From contig NZ_SCFN01000010.1 of NCBI RefSeq assembly GCF_004138285.1, positions 171,749 through 235,748 on the forward strand: DNA of 64,000 bases, in the 5' to 3' direction. The notes under the pieces were generated by a model. That model made no database searches, was not told the origin of the DNA, and saw only the letters and a list, made by a program, of their open reading frames with translations. A program made the translations under genes and the position numbers. The number at the start of each line of letters is the position of its first letter. The stretch's first letter is position 1. The DNA comes from Gottfriedia acidiceleris. GTDB taxonomy: Bacteria; Bacillota; Bacilli; Bacillales; Bacillaceae_G. Shown piece after piece: positions 7,624 to 16,459 of this stretch.

Positions 7624-8667
7624 ATGGAAAGTATCCATGAGATACTAAATGAGATTACATCATCTAAAGAGGGTGATGTATTAGCTACAATTATTCATGT
7701 AGAAGGCTCTGCATACCGGAAAGAAGGAACTTCCATGTTATTTAAGGGCAATGGGAAAGAGGTTGGCTTACTAAGCGCAGGTTGCCTTGAAGCAGATTTG
7801 TCATATCGAGTTCAAGAAACAAGAGTAAGAAAAACACCTCAAACTATTACTTATGATATGAGTGCAGAGGATGATTTAACGTGGGGTAATGGAGCAGGGT
7901 GTAACGGAATTATTACTGTGCTTTTAGAGCCAATTGATGAAAATATGTTTAATTTACTAACTAGATTAAAAGAATCCCTATTAAATGGTACGAGTGTATC
8001 GATGATAAAAATTTTATCTGATGAAAATAATGACGTTGAAACTTTGTTCTTAGTGGATGAAAAGACCCTTTTTGGAAATTGTAATGAGCGAAAATTAAAA
8101 CAGCTTAAAAGTATTCTAAATGAATTACATCATACTAATCAAAAAAGTGGGCTTCGAACAATCGAACCGCTTGAAACGAATGTGTATTTACATACTTTTC
8201 ATCCGAAGCCTCGCTTATTCGTGTTTGGAGCAGGTAAAGATGCGATTCCTTTAGTAAAAATTGCATCATTAGCAGGATTCTTTGTAACTATAACCGATTG
8301 GCGTGCTAATCTATGTTCTAAAGAATACTTTCCAAACGCTGAACAAATACTTGTTGGCTTTCCGAGCGAAATCATACCAAGACTTCAATTGACTTCTTCT
8401 GATTCTACCATAATCATTACCCATCAATTTCAAAAAGACAAAGAAATATTAAATCATATTTTAAATATTAATCTTAAGTATATAGGAGTTCTTGGTGGGA
8501 AAAAACGAATCCAACGACTTTTAGAAGGTAAAAAAGTAGATGCAGAAATAAATAGTCCAGCTGGTCTACAAATTGGTGCTGAGGGCCCAGAAGAGATTGC
8601 AATCAGTATTGTTGCTGAATTAATTCAGAGACAAAGAATAAAGAAGAAAACTAAGCATGAAGAATAG
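7624..8667 (+). CDS. pucA: XdhC-family xanthine dehydrogenase maturation factor
   Basis: This 347-residue XdhC/CoxI-type protein is the first gene of a five-gene operon in the order of B. subtilis pucABCDE. The N-terminal XdhC domain contains SAGCLEADL and WGNGAGCNG. The C-terminal Rossmann domain starts at LFVFGAGKDAIPLVK and carries YIGVLGGKKR and PAGLQIGAEGPEEIA. XdhC proteins bind the molybdenum cofactor and help insert the sulfurated cofactor into xanthine dehydrogenase. AGGAGGGATCCA precedes the ATG. The stop overlaps the next gene by 11 nt. No PucR-like regulator gene is next to it. Confidence 0.9.
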   Translation: MESIHEILNEITSSKEGDVLATIIHVEGSAYRKEGTSMLFKGNGKEVGLLSAGCLEADLSYRVQETRVRKTPQTITYDMSAEDDLTWGNGAGCNGIITVLLEPIDENMFNLLTRLKESLLNGTSVSMIKILSDENNDVETLFLVDEKTLFGNCNERKLKQLKSILNELHHTNQKSGLRTIEPLETNVYLHTFHPKPRLFVFGAGKDAIPLVKIASLAGFFVTITDWRANLCSKEYFPNAEQILVGFPSEIIPRLQLTSSDSTIIITHQFQKDKEILNHILNINLKYIGVLGGKKRIQRLLEGKKVDAEINSPAGLQIGAEGPEEIAISIVAELIQRQRIKKKTKHEE

Positions 8668-9301
8668 CAGAATTATTGCAATTTTACTTGCTGCAGGTGG
8701 TAGTAAAAGAATGGGTCAGAATAAAATTTCACTTCCATTAAGTAATTCTACAATTGGAAGCTTTGGTTTACGTAAATTTATCAATTCTAATATTGACCAT
8801 GTTTTTGTCGTAACAAAAGAAAATGATTCACTAAATTGGATAAGCAATGATCTCCTTCAAAAACCATATAAAGATTCTTGGACCCATGTTCCATGTAGCA
8901 GTGCTAACAAGGGACAATCATACTCTTTAAAATGTGGTTTAAATCAAGCTCTAAAATCAAAGCCTTTAGGGATAATGATCCTCCTTGCAGATCAACCTTT
9001 TTTATCGATTCAAACAATTAATGAATTGCATCAAAATTTTTTAACGCGTTTAAGTGAGAATTCAGCAATTCCATTTTTAGCAGCAAGCTTTCAAGGTGTT
9101 CCTAGACCCCCAATCATACTGGCGCCTAATTCGATACCTGACTTATTCATGTTAAATGGAGATGAAGGCGCAAGAGCAATTATTCGGAATCATACTAATC
9201 TAGAAGGTTTGTTAGTTGAATTTGGGAATAAGTGGGACTTTTTCGATATTGATACAAAGGAAGCTTATGAAATTGCGAAGGGAGTTGATCTTAGTTTGTG
9301 A
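8657..9301 (+). CDS. pucB: MobA-like nucleotidyltransferase for molybdenum cofactor
   Basis: The 214-residue protein begins with the nucleotidyltransferase loop LAAGGSKRMGQNK, followed by LLADQPFLS (metal-binding Asp) and PRPPIIL. This is the MocA/MobA-like family that adds CMP or GMP to molybdopterin for hydroxylases of the xanthine oxidase family. It overlaps pucA by 11 nt and pucC by 4 nt (GTGA), so it is translationally coupled inside the operon. Cytidylyl specificity is inferred from the partner enzyme. Confidence 0.85.
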   Translation: MKNSRIIAILLAAGGSKRMGQNKISLPLSNSTIGSFGLRKFINSNIDHVFVVTKENDSLNWISNDLLQKPYKDSWTHVPCSSANKGQSYSLKCGLNQALKSKPLGIMILLADQPFLSIQTINELHQNFLTRLSENSAIPFLAASFQGVPRPPIILAPNSIPDLFMLNGDEGARAIIRNHTNLEGLLVEFGNKWDFFDIDTKEAYEIAKGVDLSL

Positions 9302-10182
9302 TTAAACCAGGAGGCACGAACTTATATTATCCAGCTGTTTGGTTTCCAGATACAATTGAAAAAGCATACGATTTAAAACGGCAATTTTTTAATGATTCAT
9401 GCATTATCGCAGGGGGCACTCATTTACAAACTTATTGGGAAAAGGGAATACAGTGTCCTGAAAATTTAATTAGTATAGAAAACATAAAAGAATTGCAGGA
9501 ATATAAGTTAATCAATAAAAATGGGCAAACTTTTATGCAAATTGGAGCATTGACCACTTTAGATTGTTGTAGAAATAAACCAATCTTCCTTGAAAATGTC
9601 CCAATACTAGTGGAAGCTGTTCGAAATATTGCATCTCCAGCAATTCGAAATAGAGCCACAATTGGGGGGAATATTGCGAATGGTAACGGAGACCTAATTC
9701 CTGCATTAGTTATATTGGAAGCTAATCTAACTTTGTATGACGGAAATCAATTGTTAGTAAAAAAACTATCTGAGTGTATAAAAGAAAAAAATTTAATATT
9801 AAATTCTATCCTTGTGAGTATTAATATACCTGTGCAAAAAAAGGAGTCAAGTGATTATTATTTCTATAAAAAAATAGGATTACGAGAGGTTTTCTGCCAA
9901 AGTATTGTGACCATATCTGGTTATTTTAAGATGAATGAAAAAAAAGTAATAGAAGAAATTCGCTTAGCAGTTTGTGGTAGCTCATTTATGCCTCAAAGGC
10001 TAGTTGGTACTGAAGAGTTATTAAAAGAGTTATTTGTTCCAACTTTTCAATTAAAAGAAATAGCACAGTCTATAAAAAATGAATTTAACCCTCCTTCTGA
10101 TCCTTTTTCATCTTCAAATTATAAACAGGAAATTACAACTAATTTTATAGTTTCCGAGATTGATAAACTAGTTAGAAAATAA
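9298..10182 (+). CDS. pucC: Xanthine dehydrogenase FAD-binding subunit
   Basis: The 294-residue protein is of the CoxM/XdhB FAD-binding type. The flavin-binding segments are AGGTHLQ (residues 40-46) and IRNRATIGGNIANGNGDLIP (around residue 117). A CO-dehydrogenase flavoprotein C-terminal domain follows. It starts with GTG in a 4-nt overlap with pucB. It passes electrons from the 2Fe-2S subunit to NAD+ or another acceptor. Expected partners are the products of the next two genes. Confidence 0.9.
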   Translation: MIKPGGTNLYYPAVWFPDTIEKAYDLKRQFFNDSCIIAGGTHLQTYWEKGIQCPENLISIENIKELQEYKLINKNGQTFMQIGALTTLDCCRNKPIFLENVPILVEAVRNIASPAIRNRATIGGNIANGNGDLIPALVILEANLTLYDGNQLLVKKLSECIKEKNLILNSILVSINIPVQKKESSDYYFYKKIGLREVFCQSIVTISGYFKMNEKKVIEEIRLAVCGSSFMPQRLVGTEELLKELFVPTFQLKEIAQSIKNEFNPPSDPFSSSNYKQEITTNFIVSEIDKLVRK

Positions 10183-10193
10183 GAGGTGGCCGG

Positions 10194-12467
10194 ATGAGTA
10201 AAGACAAGATTTCTTCAAATAAAGAAAGAAGAATACGTCCAGATGGTCTTAATAAGGTGACAGGTAATATGAAATATCTTACAGACCTTTCTTTTCCAAA
10301 CATGTTGTATGGGAAAGTTTTAAGAAGTACTGAGCCACATGCTGACATATTATCTATTTCGATTAAGGAAGCTGAAAAACTCTCGGGTGTTAGAGCTATA
10401 GTTACTTATAAAGATATTCCTGGTATAAATGGTTTTGGTCTAATAGTTCCCGATCAACCCGTTTTTTGTAAAGATCGGGTAAGATATATTGGTGATGCAA
10501 TTGCAGCTATTGCCGCTGATACAGAAGAAATCGCTGAACAGGCATTACATTTGATTAAAGTCGAATATAGAAAACTACCTGTTATAGATAGCCCTGAAAT
10601 AGCGCTTCGCCATGACTCTCCTAAATTACATGAACAAGGAAATATTTTACATCAATCTAAATATCAAAAAGGTGATGTTGAGCAGGGATTTCGAGATTGT
10701 AGTACGGTTGTAGAAGAAACTTATGATTTACCTAGGCAAATGCATGCCTACATGGAAACAGAAGGAGGAACAATTGTCCCTGAAACGAACGGGAATCTAA
10801 CAGTATATGTTGGAACACAGCACGGTTTTAAAGATCGGTTTCAATTGGCAAGAATACTAAATATACCAGAAGAAAGTATTCGAATTATCTCAAGCCCTAT
10901 GGGGGGTTCTTTTGGAGGTAAGGATGAATTAAATATTCAACCATATGGCGCATTGTTAGCTTTAAAAACGAAATGTCCAATAAAAATTCACCAAAGTAGA
11001 AGTGAATCTGTTAAGTCTGGACTAAAGCGTCATCCAATGAAAATTACAATGAAAACGGGTGTCAACGAAAATGGGGAAATTGTGGCACATAAAGTAAAAA
11101 TTATTGCTGATACTGGTGCATACGCAACATTAGGCCCCGCAGTTTTAGATTTTGCTATTGAGCATGCTCCAGGACCATATATTATACCTAATATTGAAAT
11201 TGAAGGATTATCAGTATTTACAAATAATGGAGTTGCTGGTGAATTTAGAGGGTTTGGTGGAAATCAAATTACGTTTGGTCTTGAAGGGCAAATAGACCGA
11301 CTTGCTGAGAAACTAAAAATGGACCCTATTAAATTTCGTTTGAAAAATTTAAGAAAAACAAATGATTTAGGGCCATTAGGTCAACAAATCGTACCAACAA
11401 ATGGTGCTTATGATGTTTTAAGTCAAATATCTAAAACGCCTATACTAAATAAACAGAATGATAAAGAAGTTAGTCAGAATTGGAAAGTTTATGGAAAAGG
11501 TATTGCACTTACAATGCATGGAGGGGGGCTAGGAGTTGACAGGATAGATCCAGCAGGTGGTCGCTTATCTTTTACACGAAAGGGTAAAATTGAAGCAGCA
11601 TTTGGATTTGAAGAATGTGGTCAAGGTATACTTGCAGTAATTGAAACATTATTAATCAATGAATTTAACTGTTCTGTACAGGATATTAATATTATAATTG
11701 GCGACACTGATTTAGTGCCAATTAGCGGTTCTTCAACAGCATCTAGAGCTACAAGCATTGTGTGGCATTCTTTAAAAAGAATGGAAGCTCAATTTAAGAT
11801 TCAACTTCTTGAACTAGCCCAAAAGGTTACTAGAATACCTATTAACATTCTTAAATTGGGACCTAATGGAATTTGGATGAAAGTTAATGGTAGAGAAGAT
11901 AAATTGATTATGACTTATAAAGAACTTGCTCAAAAAATGCCTCAAAAACAAGAAATAATCGTTCAAACTTCTTTTGATTTTCCAATAAGTCCTGATGCTA
12001 TTGTTGGAGGTAGTCACTATCTTTATTCCTTTGCATCCGTTTTGGCACAGGTTGAGATTGATCTCCTTACTGGTAAAACCAAGATAATCGGATTAGACCA
12101 AGCAGTAGCTGCTGGTCCAGTTGTTAATCCTTTAGGTTATAAAGGACAAATAGAGGGTGGGGGTGTTATGGCATTAGGGTATACATTGATGGAAGACTCG
12201 ATAATGGAAAAGGGTGTATACGTTTCGGATAACTTTGATACTTATCTAATACCAACAATTTGTGATGTTCCTTATCAATTAAATGTAGTACCAATAGAAA
12301 GTCTTGAAAACGAAGATTCATATGGGCCAAGAGGGGTTGGAGAGATCGGCACAGTTGCTGTTGCTCCTGCAATTGCTAGTGCAATTTTTGATGCAACAGG
12401 TTGCTGGATAAATAAATTACCAATTTCTCCGGAATATTTATTACAATTAATAAATTCAAGGAGATGA
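10194..12467 (+). CDS. pucD: Xanthine dehydrogenase molybdopterin-binding subunit
   Basis: The 757-residue catalytic subunit has the expected length for separate-subunit xanthine dehydrogenases. The N-terminal a/b hammerhead region (GNMKYLTDLSFPNMLYGKVL) is followed by the molybdopterin domains with MGGSFGGKDE, GEFRGFGGNQ and, near the end, GPRGVGEIGTV. The latter holds the conserved catalytic Glu. It hydroxylates hypoxanthine/xanthine to urate at the Mo centre. GGTGG precedes the ATG. Spacing is 11 nt from pucC and 4 nt to pucE. No urate-degrading gene is in the window. Confidence 0.93.
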   Translation: MSKDKISSNKERRIRPDGLNKVTGNMKYLTDLSFPNMLYGKVLRSTEPHADILSISIKEAEKLSGVRAIVTYKDIPGINGFGLIVPDQPVFCKDRVRYIGDAIAAIAADTEEIAEQALHLIKVEYRKLPVIDSPEIALRHDSPKLHEQGNILHQSKYQKGDVEQGFRDCSTVVEETYDLPRQMHAYMETEGGTIVPETNGNLTVYVGTQHGFKDRFQLARILNIPEESIRIISSPMGGSFGGKDELNIQPYGALLALKTKCPIKIHQSRSESVKSGLKRHPMKITMKTGVNENGEIVAHKVKIIADTGAYATLGPAVLDFAIEHAPGPYIIPNIEIEGLSVFTNNGVAGEFRGFGGNQITFGLEGQIDRLAEKLKMDPIKFRLKNLRKTNDLGPLGQQIVPTNGAYDVLSQISKTPILNKQNDKEVSQNWKVYGKGIALTMHGGGLGVDRIDPAGGRLSFTRKGKIEAAFGFEECGQGILAVIETLLINEFNCSVQDINIIIGDTDLVPISGSSTASRATSIVWHSLKRMEAQFKIQLLELAQKVTRIPINILKLGPNGIWMKVNGREDKLIMTYKELAQKMPQKQEIIVQTSFDFPISPDAIVGGSHYLYSFASVLAQVEIDLLTGKTKIIGLDQAVAAGPVVNPLGYKGQIEGGGVMALGYTLMEDSIMEKGVYVSDNFDTYLIPTICDVPYQLNVVPIESLENEDSYGPRGVGEIGTVAVAPAIASAIFDATGCWINKLPISPEYLLQLINSRR

Positions 12468-12471
12468 GCCA

Positions 12472-12984
12472 ATGGTTATGAATAAAAATGTTCAAAATCA
12501 ACCTATTCATTTGCTTGAACTTAATATAAAAATTAATAATATTGAAAAACAATTTCTTGTTGCACCTACTACACGTCTTATCGACATTTTACGAGAACAG
12601 ATAAAAATGACAGGAACAAAAGTTTCTTGTGAAATTGGTCGATGTGGTGCGTGTGCTGTCCATATGGATAATAAACTAGTTAATTCATGTTTGATGATGG
12701 CTTATCAAGTAAATAATACTTCTATCTGTACAATTGAAGGTATAGCAGATGTAGAGCTCCATCCTATTCAGAAAGCTTTCTTAGAAGAGGGTGGTTATCA
12801 ATGTGGATACTGTACTCCTGGTATGATTATGGCAGTAAAAGCACTCATCGACACAAATTCAAATCCAACGGAGGAAGAAATCAAAGAAGCAATATCGGGT
12901 AATCTATGTAGGTGTACAGGATATGCAGGAATAATACATTCGATCAAAAAAGCAATTGCAATAATAAATAAGAATAATACTTAA
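12472..12984 (+). CDS. pucE: Xanthine dehydrogenase 2Fe-2S subunit
   Basis: The 170-residue protein has both iron-sulfur sites. The plant-type ferredoxin cluster is CEIGRCGACAVH with a fourth Cys in NSC. The helical-bundle cluster is CGYCTPGM with NLCRCTGY. AAGGAG lies 8 nt before the ATG at 12472. A second ATG six bases later is possible. It ends the puc operon. No clear terminator hairpin was found directly after it. Confidence 0.93.
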   Translation: MVMNKNVQNQPIHLLELNIKINNIEKQFLVAPTTRLIDILREQIKMTGTKVSCEIGRCGACAVHMDNKLVNSCLMMAYQVNNTSICTIEGIADVELHPIQKAFLEEGGYQCGYCTPGMIMAVKALIDTNSNPTEEEIKEAISGNLCRCTGYAGIIHSIKKAIAIINKNNT

Positions 12985-13077
12985 TTCTAAATTAGTAAGA
13001 CTAAATTATACCAGTTTAAAACTTTGTCCTTCTATATTTCTCCTATCGTTCATAGGGTAAATATGAGGGGGTTTTTT

Positions 13078-13311
13078 GTGATTACAGATATTTTAAATTT
13101 CATATATGGTGCATTCGCTGGTTTCTGTATTTTGAAAATAATAAGTAATCTAGTGATAAATAATAATTCTCATTCTTTGCTCTATTTATTTTGTTTACTA
13201 ATGATCATAATAAAAGAACGTCAAAAAGGTGGGTTTTTACATGGATTTAGTTTAAAAAAAAAAGAAGTAAAGTCATTTTCTTTTAAGTATTTTAATGAAA
13301 TTTTTAACTGA
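13078..13311 (+). CDS. Possible small hydrophobic protein
   Basis: A 77-codon frame starts at GTG with GAGGGGG six bases upstream. It contains two hydrophobic stretches (FIYGAFAGFCILKIISNLVI and LLYLFCLLMIIIK) and a basic end. No family is recognised. It sits between the puc operon and a kinase gene. The ribosome site is its only real support. Confidence 0.35.
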   Translation: MITDILNFIYGAFAGFCILKIISNLVINNNSHSLLYLFCLLMIIIKERQKGGFLHGFSLKKKEVKSFSFKYFNEIFN

Positions 13312-13412
13312 AAAGTAGGATAAAGATTTATTTCCGAAAATTCAGAAATATGATATTCTAAAAATAGACTGGTTTAATATTAGAATTTTTAGTCATCAAA
13401 AAAGGAAGGGGT

Positions 13413-14468
13413 ATGATGACTTTGGTTTCAAATAGTAATTTACCATTAAATGAAGATAATCAATTAATTAATCATGTTGACCTACATGAAGTATTTAATA
13501 ACATGGTTGAAGGATGTTACTATTTAAATTCGAAAATGGAATTTGTTTTTATTAATAAGGCTGCTGAAGCAATGATTGAAAAGCCAAAAGAAGAGTTAAT
13601 CGGTGTATGTATGTGGAATGCATTACCTAATTATGTGAATACAGATGTATATCATTATTACAATAAGGCCTATAATGAACAAAAAATCCAATCGTTTGAA
13701 ACAATAACGGAGTACTCTTTTATACCATATGAAATTAAGGTGATACCCGATCAGAATGGGATACTAGCAATTTTCAGTAATATATCTGAGAAAAAAATAC
13801 AAGAAGAAGAGCAGAGATATTATGAAAAACTAAAAATAATTGGAGAAATGGCTGCTGGTGTAGCGCACGAAATTAGAAATCCACTCACTACAGTAAAGGG
13901 ATTTTTACAATTAGGGTTACAAAATAAAGATTTTGAAAGCTATAGCCAAATATTTGAGGTTATGATCGATGAAATTAATCGGGTAAACTCAATAATTACT
14001 GAATTTCTCGATATTGCAAAGAAAAAGCCTAACAAACTTGAAGAACATAATTTAAATCAAATTATAAATACTTTATATCCATTACTTGAAACTAGAGCAT
14101 TAAAAGAGGACAAACTGATTATAAGAGAGCTAAATGAAATTCCTAATTTAATCATTGATCAAAATGAAATCCGACAGCTACTTTTAAATATGGTTAGTAA
14201 TTCTTTAGATGCAATGGATGTTAGAAAAATTGTAAAGATACATACTTATATTGAAGACGATAAAATTGTTATGTCAATTAATGATGAAGGAACTGGCATT
14301 CCACCGGAAATAATAGAGAGAATATCAACCCCATTTGTCACATCAAAAGAAAATGGAACTGGATTAGGATTAGCAATTTGCTATGCGATTGCTAAGAGAA
14401 ATAACGCAACGATTGATTTTACAACAAGTACAAATGGTACGGATTTTAATATTAGATTTAATAGATGA
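13413..14468 (+). CDS. PAS-domain sensor histidine kinase
   Basis: This 351-residue soluble kinase has a PAS domain at about residues 25-125 (VEGCYYLNSKMEFVFINKAA), an H-box at about 145-165 (AAGVAHEIRNPLTTVKGF) and an HATPase domain with NSLDAMD, DEGTGIPP and GTGLGLAICY. The layout is that of sporulation-type phosphorelay kinases (KinA/KinE-like) or orphan PAS kinases of Bacillus. No response regulator is adjacent. AAGGAAGGGG precedes a tandem ATG pair. The signal it senses is unknown. Confidence 0.85.
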   Translation: MMTLVSNSNLPLNEDNQLINHVDLHEVFNNMVEGCYYLNSKMEFVFINKAAEAMIEKPKEELIGVCMWNALPNYVNTDVYHYYNKAYNEQKIQSFETITEYSFIPYEIKVIPDQNGILAIFSNISEKKIQEEEQRYYEKLKIIGEMAAGVAHEIRNPLTTVKGFLQLGLQNKDFESYSQIFEVMIDEINRVNSIITEFLDIAKKKPNKLEEHNLNQIINTLYPLLETRALKEDKLIIRELNEIPNLIIDQNEIRQLLLNMVSNSLDAMDVRKIVKIHTYIEDDKIVMSINDEGTGIPPEIIERISTPFVTSKENGTGLGLAICYAIAKRNNATIDFTTSTNGTDFNIRFNR

Positions 14469-14520
14469 CTACTTTTCGCTAAAAATTAGTTAAAGCTTTA
14501 ACCAAACTAATGTACTACAT

Positions 14521-14738
14521 CCGTAGTGATACGGCTGACAAATATGTCCTTGGGGAAGGACGGTTACTTCTTATTAGAAGTAATGTTGATGATGGCAACG
14601 ATTAAGCTAATTAGCGCAATCGTTGCCATTACACTTTCTAGCATTAAACTAATTGTTTTATGCACCGTCATAGGCATCACCACCTTTCATAGAACGGTAG
14701 GTCAGCCGATTCCCAAGTTATGTAGTATCTCTATTATA
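14521..14738 (-). ncRNA. Toxin mRNA unit with complementary 5' and 3' ends
   Basis: An extended -10 (TGG TATAAT, 14741-14733) drives the toxin on the minus strand. The transcript would hold CGGCTGAC in its 5' leader (14708-14701) and GTCAGCCG after the stop (14539-14532), so the two ends can pair over 8 bp. Between stop and pairing site is a GTCCTT-CCCC-AAGGAC hairpin (14561-14546). A CCGTA-TCAC-TACGG hairpin (14534-14521) follows. Long-range 5'-3' pairing is a known feature of type I toxin mRNAs. An antisense RNA from the plus strand is expected but I could not fix its promoter. Confidence 0.6.
14564..14677 (-). CDS. Holin-like type I toxin peptide (Hol_Tox type)
   Basis: A 37-residue single-span peptide, MPMTVHKTISLMLESVMATI followed by ALISLIVAIINITSNKK, fits the putative holin-like toxin family (Hol_Tox, related to TxpA/BsrG-type type I toxins). 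The N-terminal M-P-M-T-V and the basic end are typical. AAAGGTG is five bases before the ATG at 14677, and a second ATG lies at 14671. It was missed as a gene because a longer plus-strand frame covers it. It has its own promoter and folded leader/trailer (separate entries). Such peptides insert into the membrane and are silenced by an antisense RNA. No neighbouring prophage was seen. Confidence 0.8.
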   Translation of the reverse strand: MPMTVHKTISLMLESVMATIALISLIVAIINITSNKK

Positions 14739-14894
14739 CCATTTACGACTTTTTTCGCTTACAAGCATTTGAAATATTTTCCAGTATTTAACAATAAAAT
14801 TATGACTAATAATGGATTGATTATCGTATACGTTAGAGAAGAAATACGAAGACTTGATTTAATTTCTTATTAACAAAGTTTCTCAAATTTTACA

Positions 14895-14912
14895 TTGTGA
14901 ACTTTGTCACAA
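14895..14912. promoter_or_regulatory. Fnr/CRP-type palindrome
   Basis: TTGTGAACTTTGTCACAA is a perfect TGTGA-N6-TCACA palindrome, the consensus of Bacillus Fnr and related CRP-family regulators. It lies 89 bp before the small membrane peptide at 15001. No other perfect copy was noticed in the window. Confidence 0.55.
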
Positions 14913-15000
14913 AATATACATATTATCGAGAATTTACTTTAAACTTTATATGTTAAATTTAACTTGTGAAAGTCATAACAAACAAAAAGGTGGTAATCTT

Positions 15001-15135
15001 ATGTTCTTAGTGATCGGATTCTGTGCAATGCTTTTATTTTATTTAGTCGCAATCACAACATTAGTTATATTAACATGTAAACAAGGACCACAGGATTGTA
15101 TAATGGAAGACATCACAAAATTAGCACATAAGTAA
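15001..15135 (+). CDS. Small single-span membrane peptide
   Basis: A 44-residue peptide, MFLVIGFCAMLLFYLVAITT then LVILTCKQGPQDCIMEDITK, with one membrane helix and a short cytoplasmic-type tail containing two Cys. AAAGGTGG lies 7-8 nt before the ATG at 15001, and a longer in-frame version lacks a ribosome site. No family is recognised. An Fnr-type palindrome upstream suggests oxygen- or redox-linked control. A strong hairpin follows. Confidence 0.55.
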   Translation: MFLVIGFCAMLLFYLVAITTLVILTCKQGPQDCIMEDITKLAHK

Positions 15136-15166
15136 ATTTTTATAGAAATTATAAAGTTCATTAAAT

Positions 15167-15210
15167 GGGGTGCCTAAAAATTCGGTAAAACTGAAATTTC
15201 GGCACCCCTT
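15167..15210 (+). terminator. Hairpin after the small membrane peptide
   Basis: The arms GGGGTGCC and GGCACCCC are perfect, with a 26-nt loop. The T tail is poor (TTATCT), so termination is probable but not certain. Confidence 0.5.
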
Positions 15211-15345
15211 ATCTATTGATTAGCAGGAACTTAAAAAGATACAATTAATACATAAATAAAAGTTCATTATGACTAACAAAGTCTAACATATTTCATAATT
15301 TAAATAAAAGAACTTCTATTTGGCTAACAGACAAAAGGAGTGTGC

Positions 15346-16266
15346 ATGATGGAACGGAAAAAAATAAATAAGCTTTTAATTTGGATGTTAATTTTGTCTC
15401 CGGTTTTATTCTTCCTAATACCGATACTAGTCGGTTTAATCTTAACCCATCCGTTTAGACGAAAAACCGAACAAACCCCAGCCGATTACAATTTACAATT
15501 TGAAGAGGTTGAATTTAAGAGTAAACTTGATCAAGTTGTGCTAAGAGGATGGTGGATACCAGCAAAAAATTCAACCTCTAAAACTGTTATAACTGCACAC
15601 GGGTACACAGATGAACGAAGTCAAAAAAAGATTAATGGACTTCGAATTGTGCAATCAATCCATGATCGAGGGCTTAATGTATTGATGTTTGACTTCCGTA
15701 ATAGTGGAATATCAGGTGGACGAACAACAGGAATTGGATATTATGAACAGCATGATTTATCGTCGGCAGTGGAATATGTCATTAACGAACGAAATCAACA
15801 AGAAATTATTTTACTTGGATGGAGTATGGGTGGGGCGACATGTTTACTAGTTGGTAGTCTTCATCCGCAAATTAAAGGAGTTATTGCAGACAGTCCCTTT
15901 CATGATTTACAAACATATTTGGAAGATAATTTAAGTGTTTGGTCTAAACTACCGAAAAAACCTTTTACTTCAATCATTTTACGTTCGATGAAACATTTAT
16001 TAAAAATAGACCCAAAAGAAGTGTCACCGGTTATATCAGTTCAAAAAGGAAATTCTACAAATTATTTATTAATACATGGAAAGAATGATTTGAAAGTACC
16101 ATTCAGTAGTAGTGAAATGATCTATGATCAGATCCCTAATGAAAACGAAAAAACATTGTGGCTGACAGAACATGGACATATCACAACATTTATTGAAGAA
16201 CCGGAACCATATACTAAGAAAGTAATTGATTTTATTGAAAAGACGTTTTCGTCTAATGCAAATTGA
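15346..16266 (+). CDS. Membrane-anchored alpha/beta hydrolase (YqkD-like)
   Basis: The 306-residue protein has an N-terminal membrane anchor (LLIWMLILSPVLFFLIPILV) and a serine-hydrolase fold. The nucleophile elbow is GWSMGG, an oxyanion HGYTDE strand is seen, the acid lies in HGKNDLKVPF and the catalytic His in EHGHI. Family members such as B. subtilis YqkD are uncharacterised esterase-like proteins. AAAGGAG is five bases before the ATG at 15346 and eight before the next ATG, so either may be used. It is a single gene with a terminator. Confidence 0.8.
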   Translation: MMERKKINKLLIWMLILSPVLFFLIPILVGLILTHPFRRKTEQTPADYNLQFEEVEFKSKLDQVVLRGWWIPAKNSTSKTVITAHGYTDERSQKKINGLRIVQSIHDRGLNVLMFDFRNSGISGGRTTGIGYYEQHDLSSAVEYVINERNQQEIILLGWSMGGATCLLVGSLHPQIKGVIADSPFHDLQTYLEDNLSVWSKLPKKPFTSIILRSMKHLLKIDPKEVSPVISVQKGNSTNYLLIHGKNDLKVPFSSSEMIYDQIPNENEKTLWLTEHGHITTFIEEPEPYTKKVIDFIEKTFSSNAN

Positions 16267-16286
16267 ATAACTAATTATATTTTATG

Positions 16287-16325
16287 AAACAGATGAACAT
16301 TAAGGATAGGTTTATCTGTTTTTTT
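16287..16325 (+). terminator. Terminator after the alpha/beta hydrolase
   Basis: The hairpin AAACAGAT / ATCTGTTT is followed by T4-5. Confidence 0.7.
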
Positions 16326-16459
16326 AATTGTGAAAGATATTCTTCAGTACATGAAAGTAGAGCGTGTAGAAAATACTACTATTTATAAATTGGTTTAAAT
16401 AAAAAGTACAATTTTTGCCCCAAAAAGCTCTATTTTACTGAAAAGGCAGGCGAACTAAG

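Noticed and set aside
14526..14873. 115-codon plus-strand open frame
   Set aside because: It has no ribosome site. Its protein-like part mirrors the holin-like toxin on the opposite strand, which has a ribosome site, promoter and family match.
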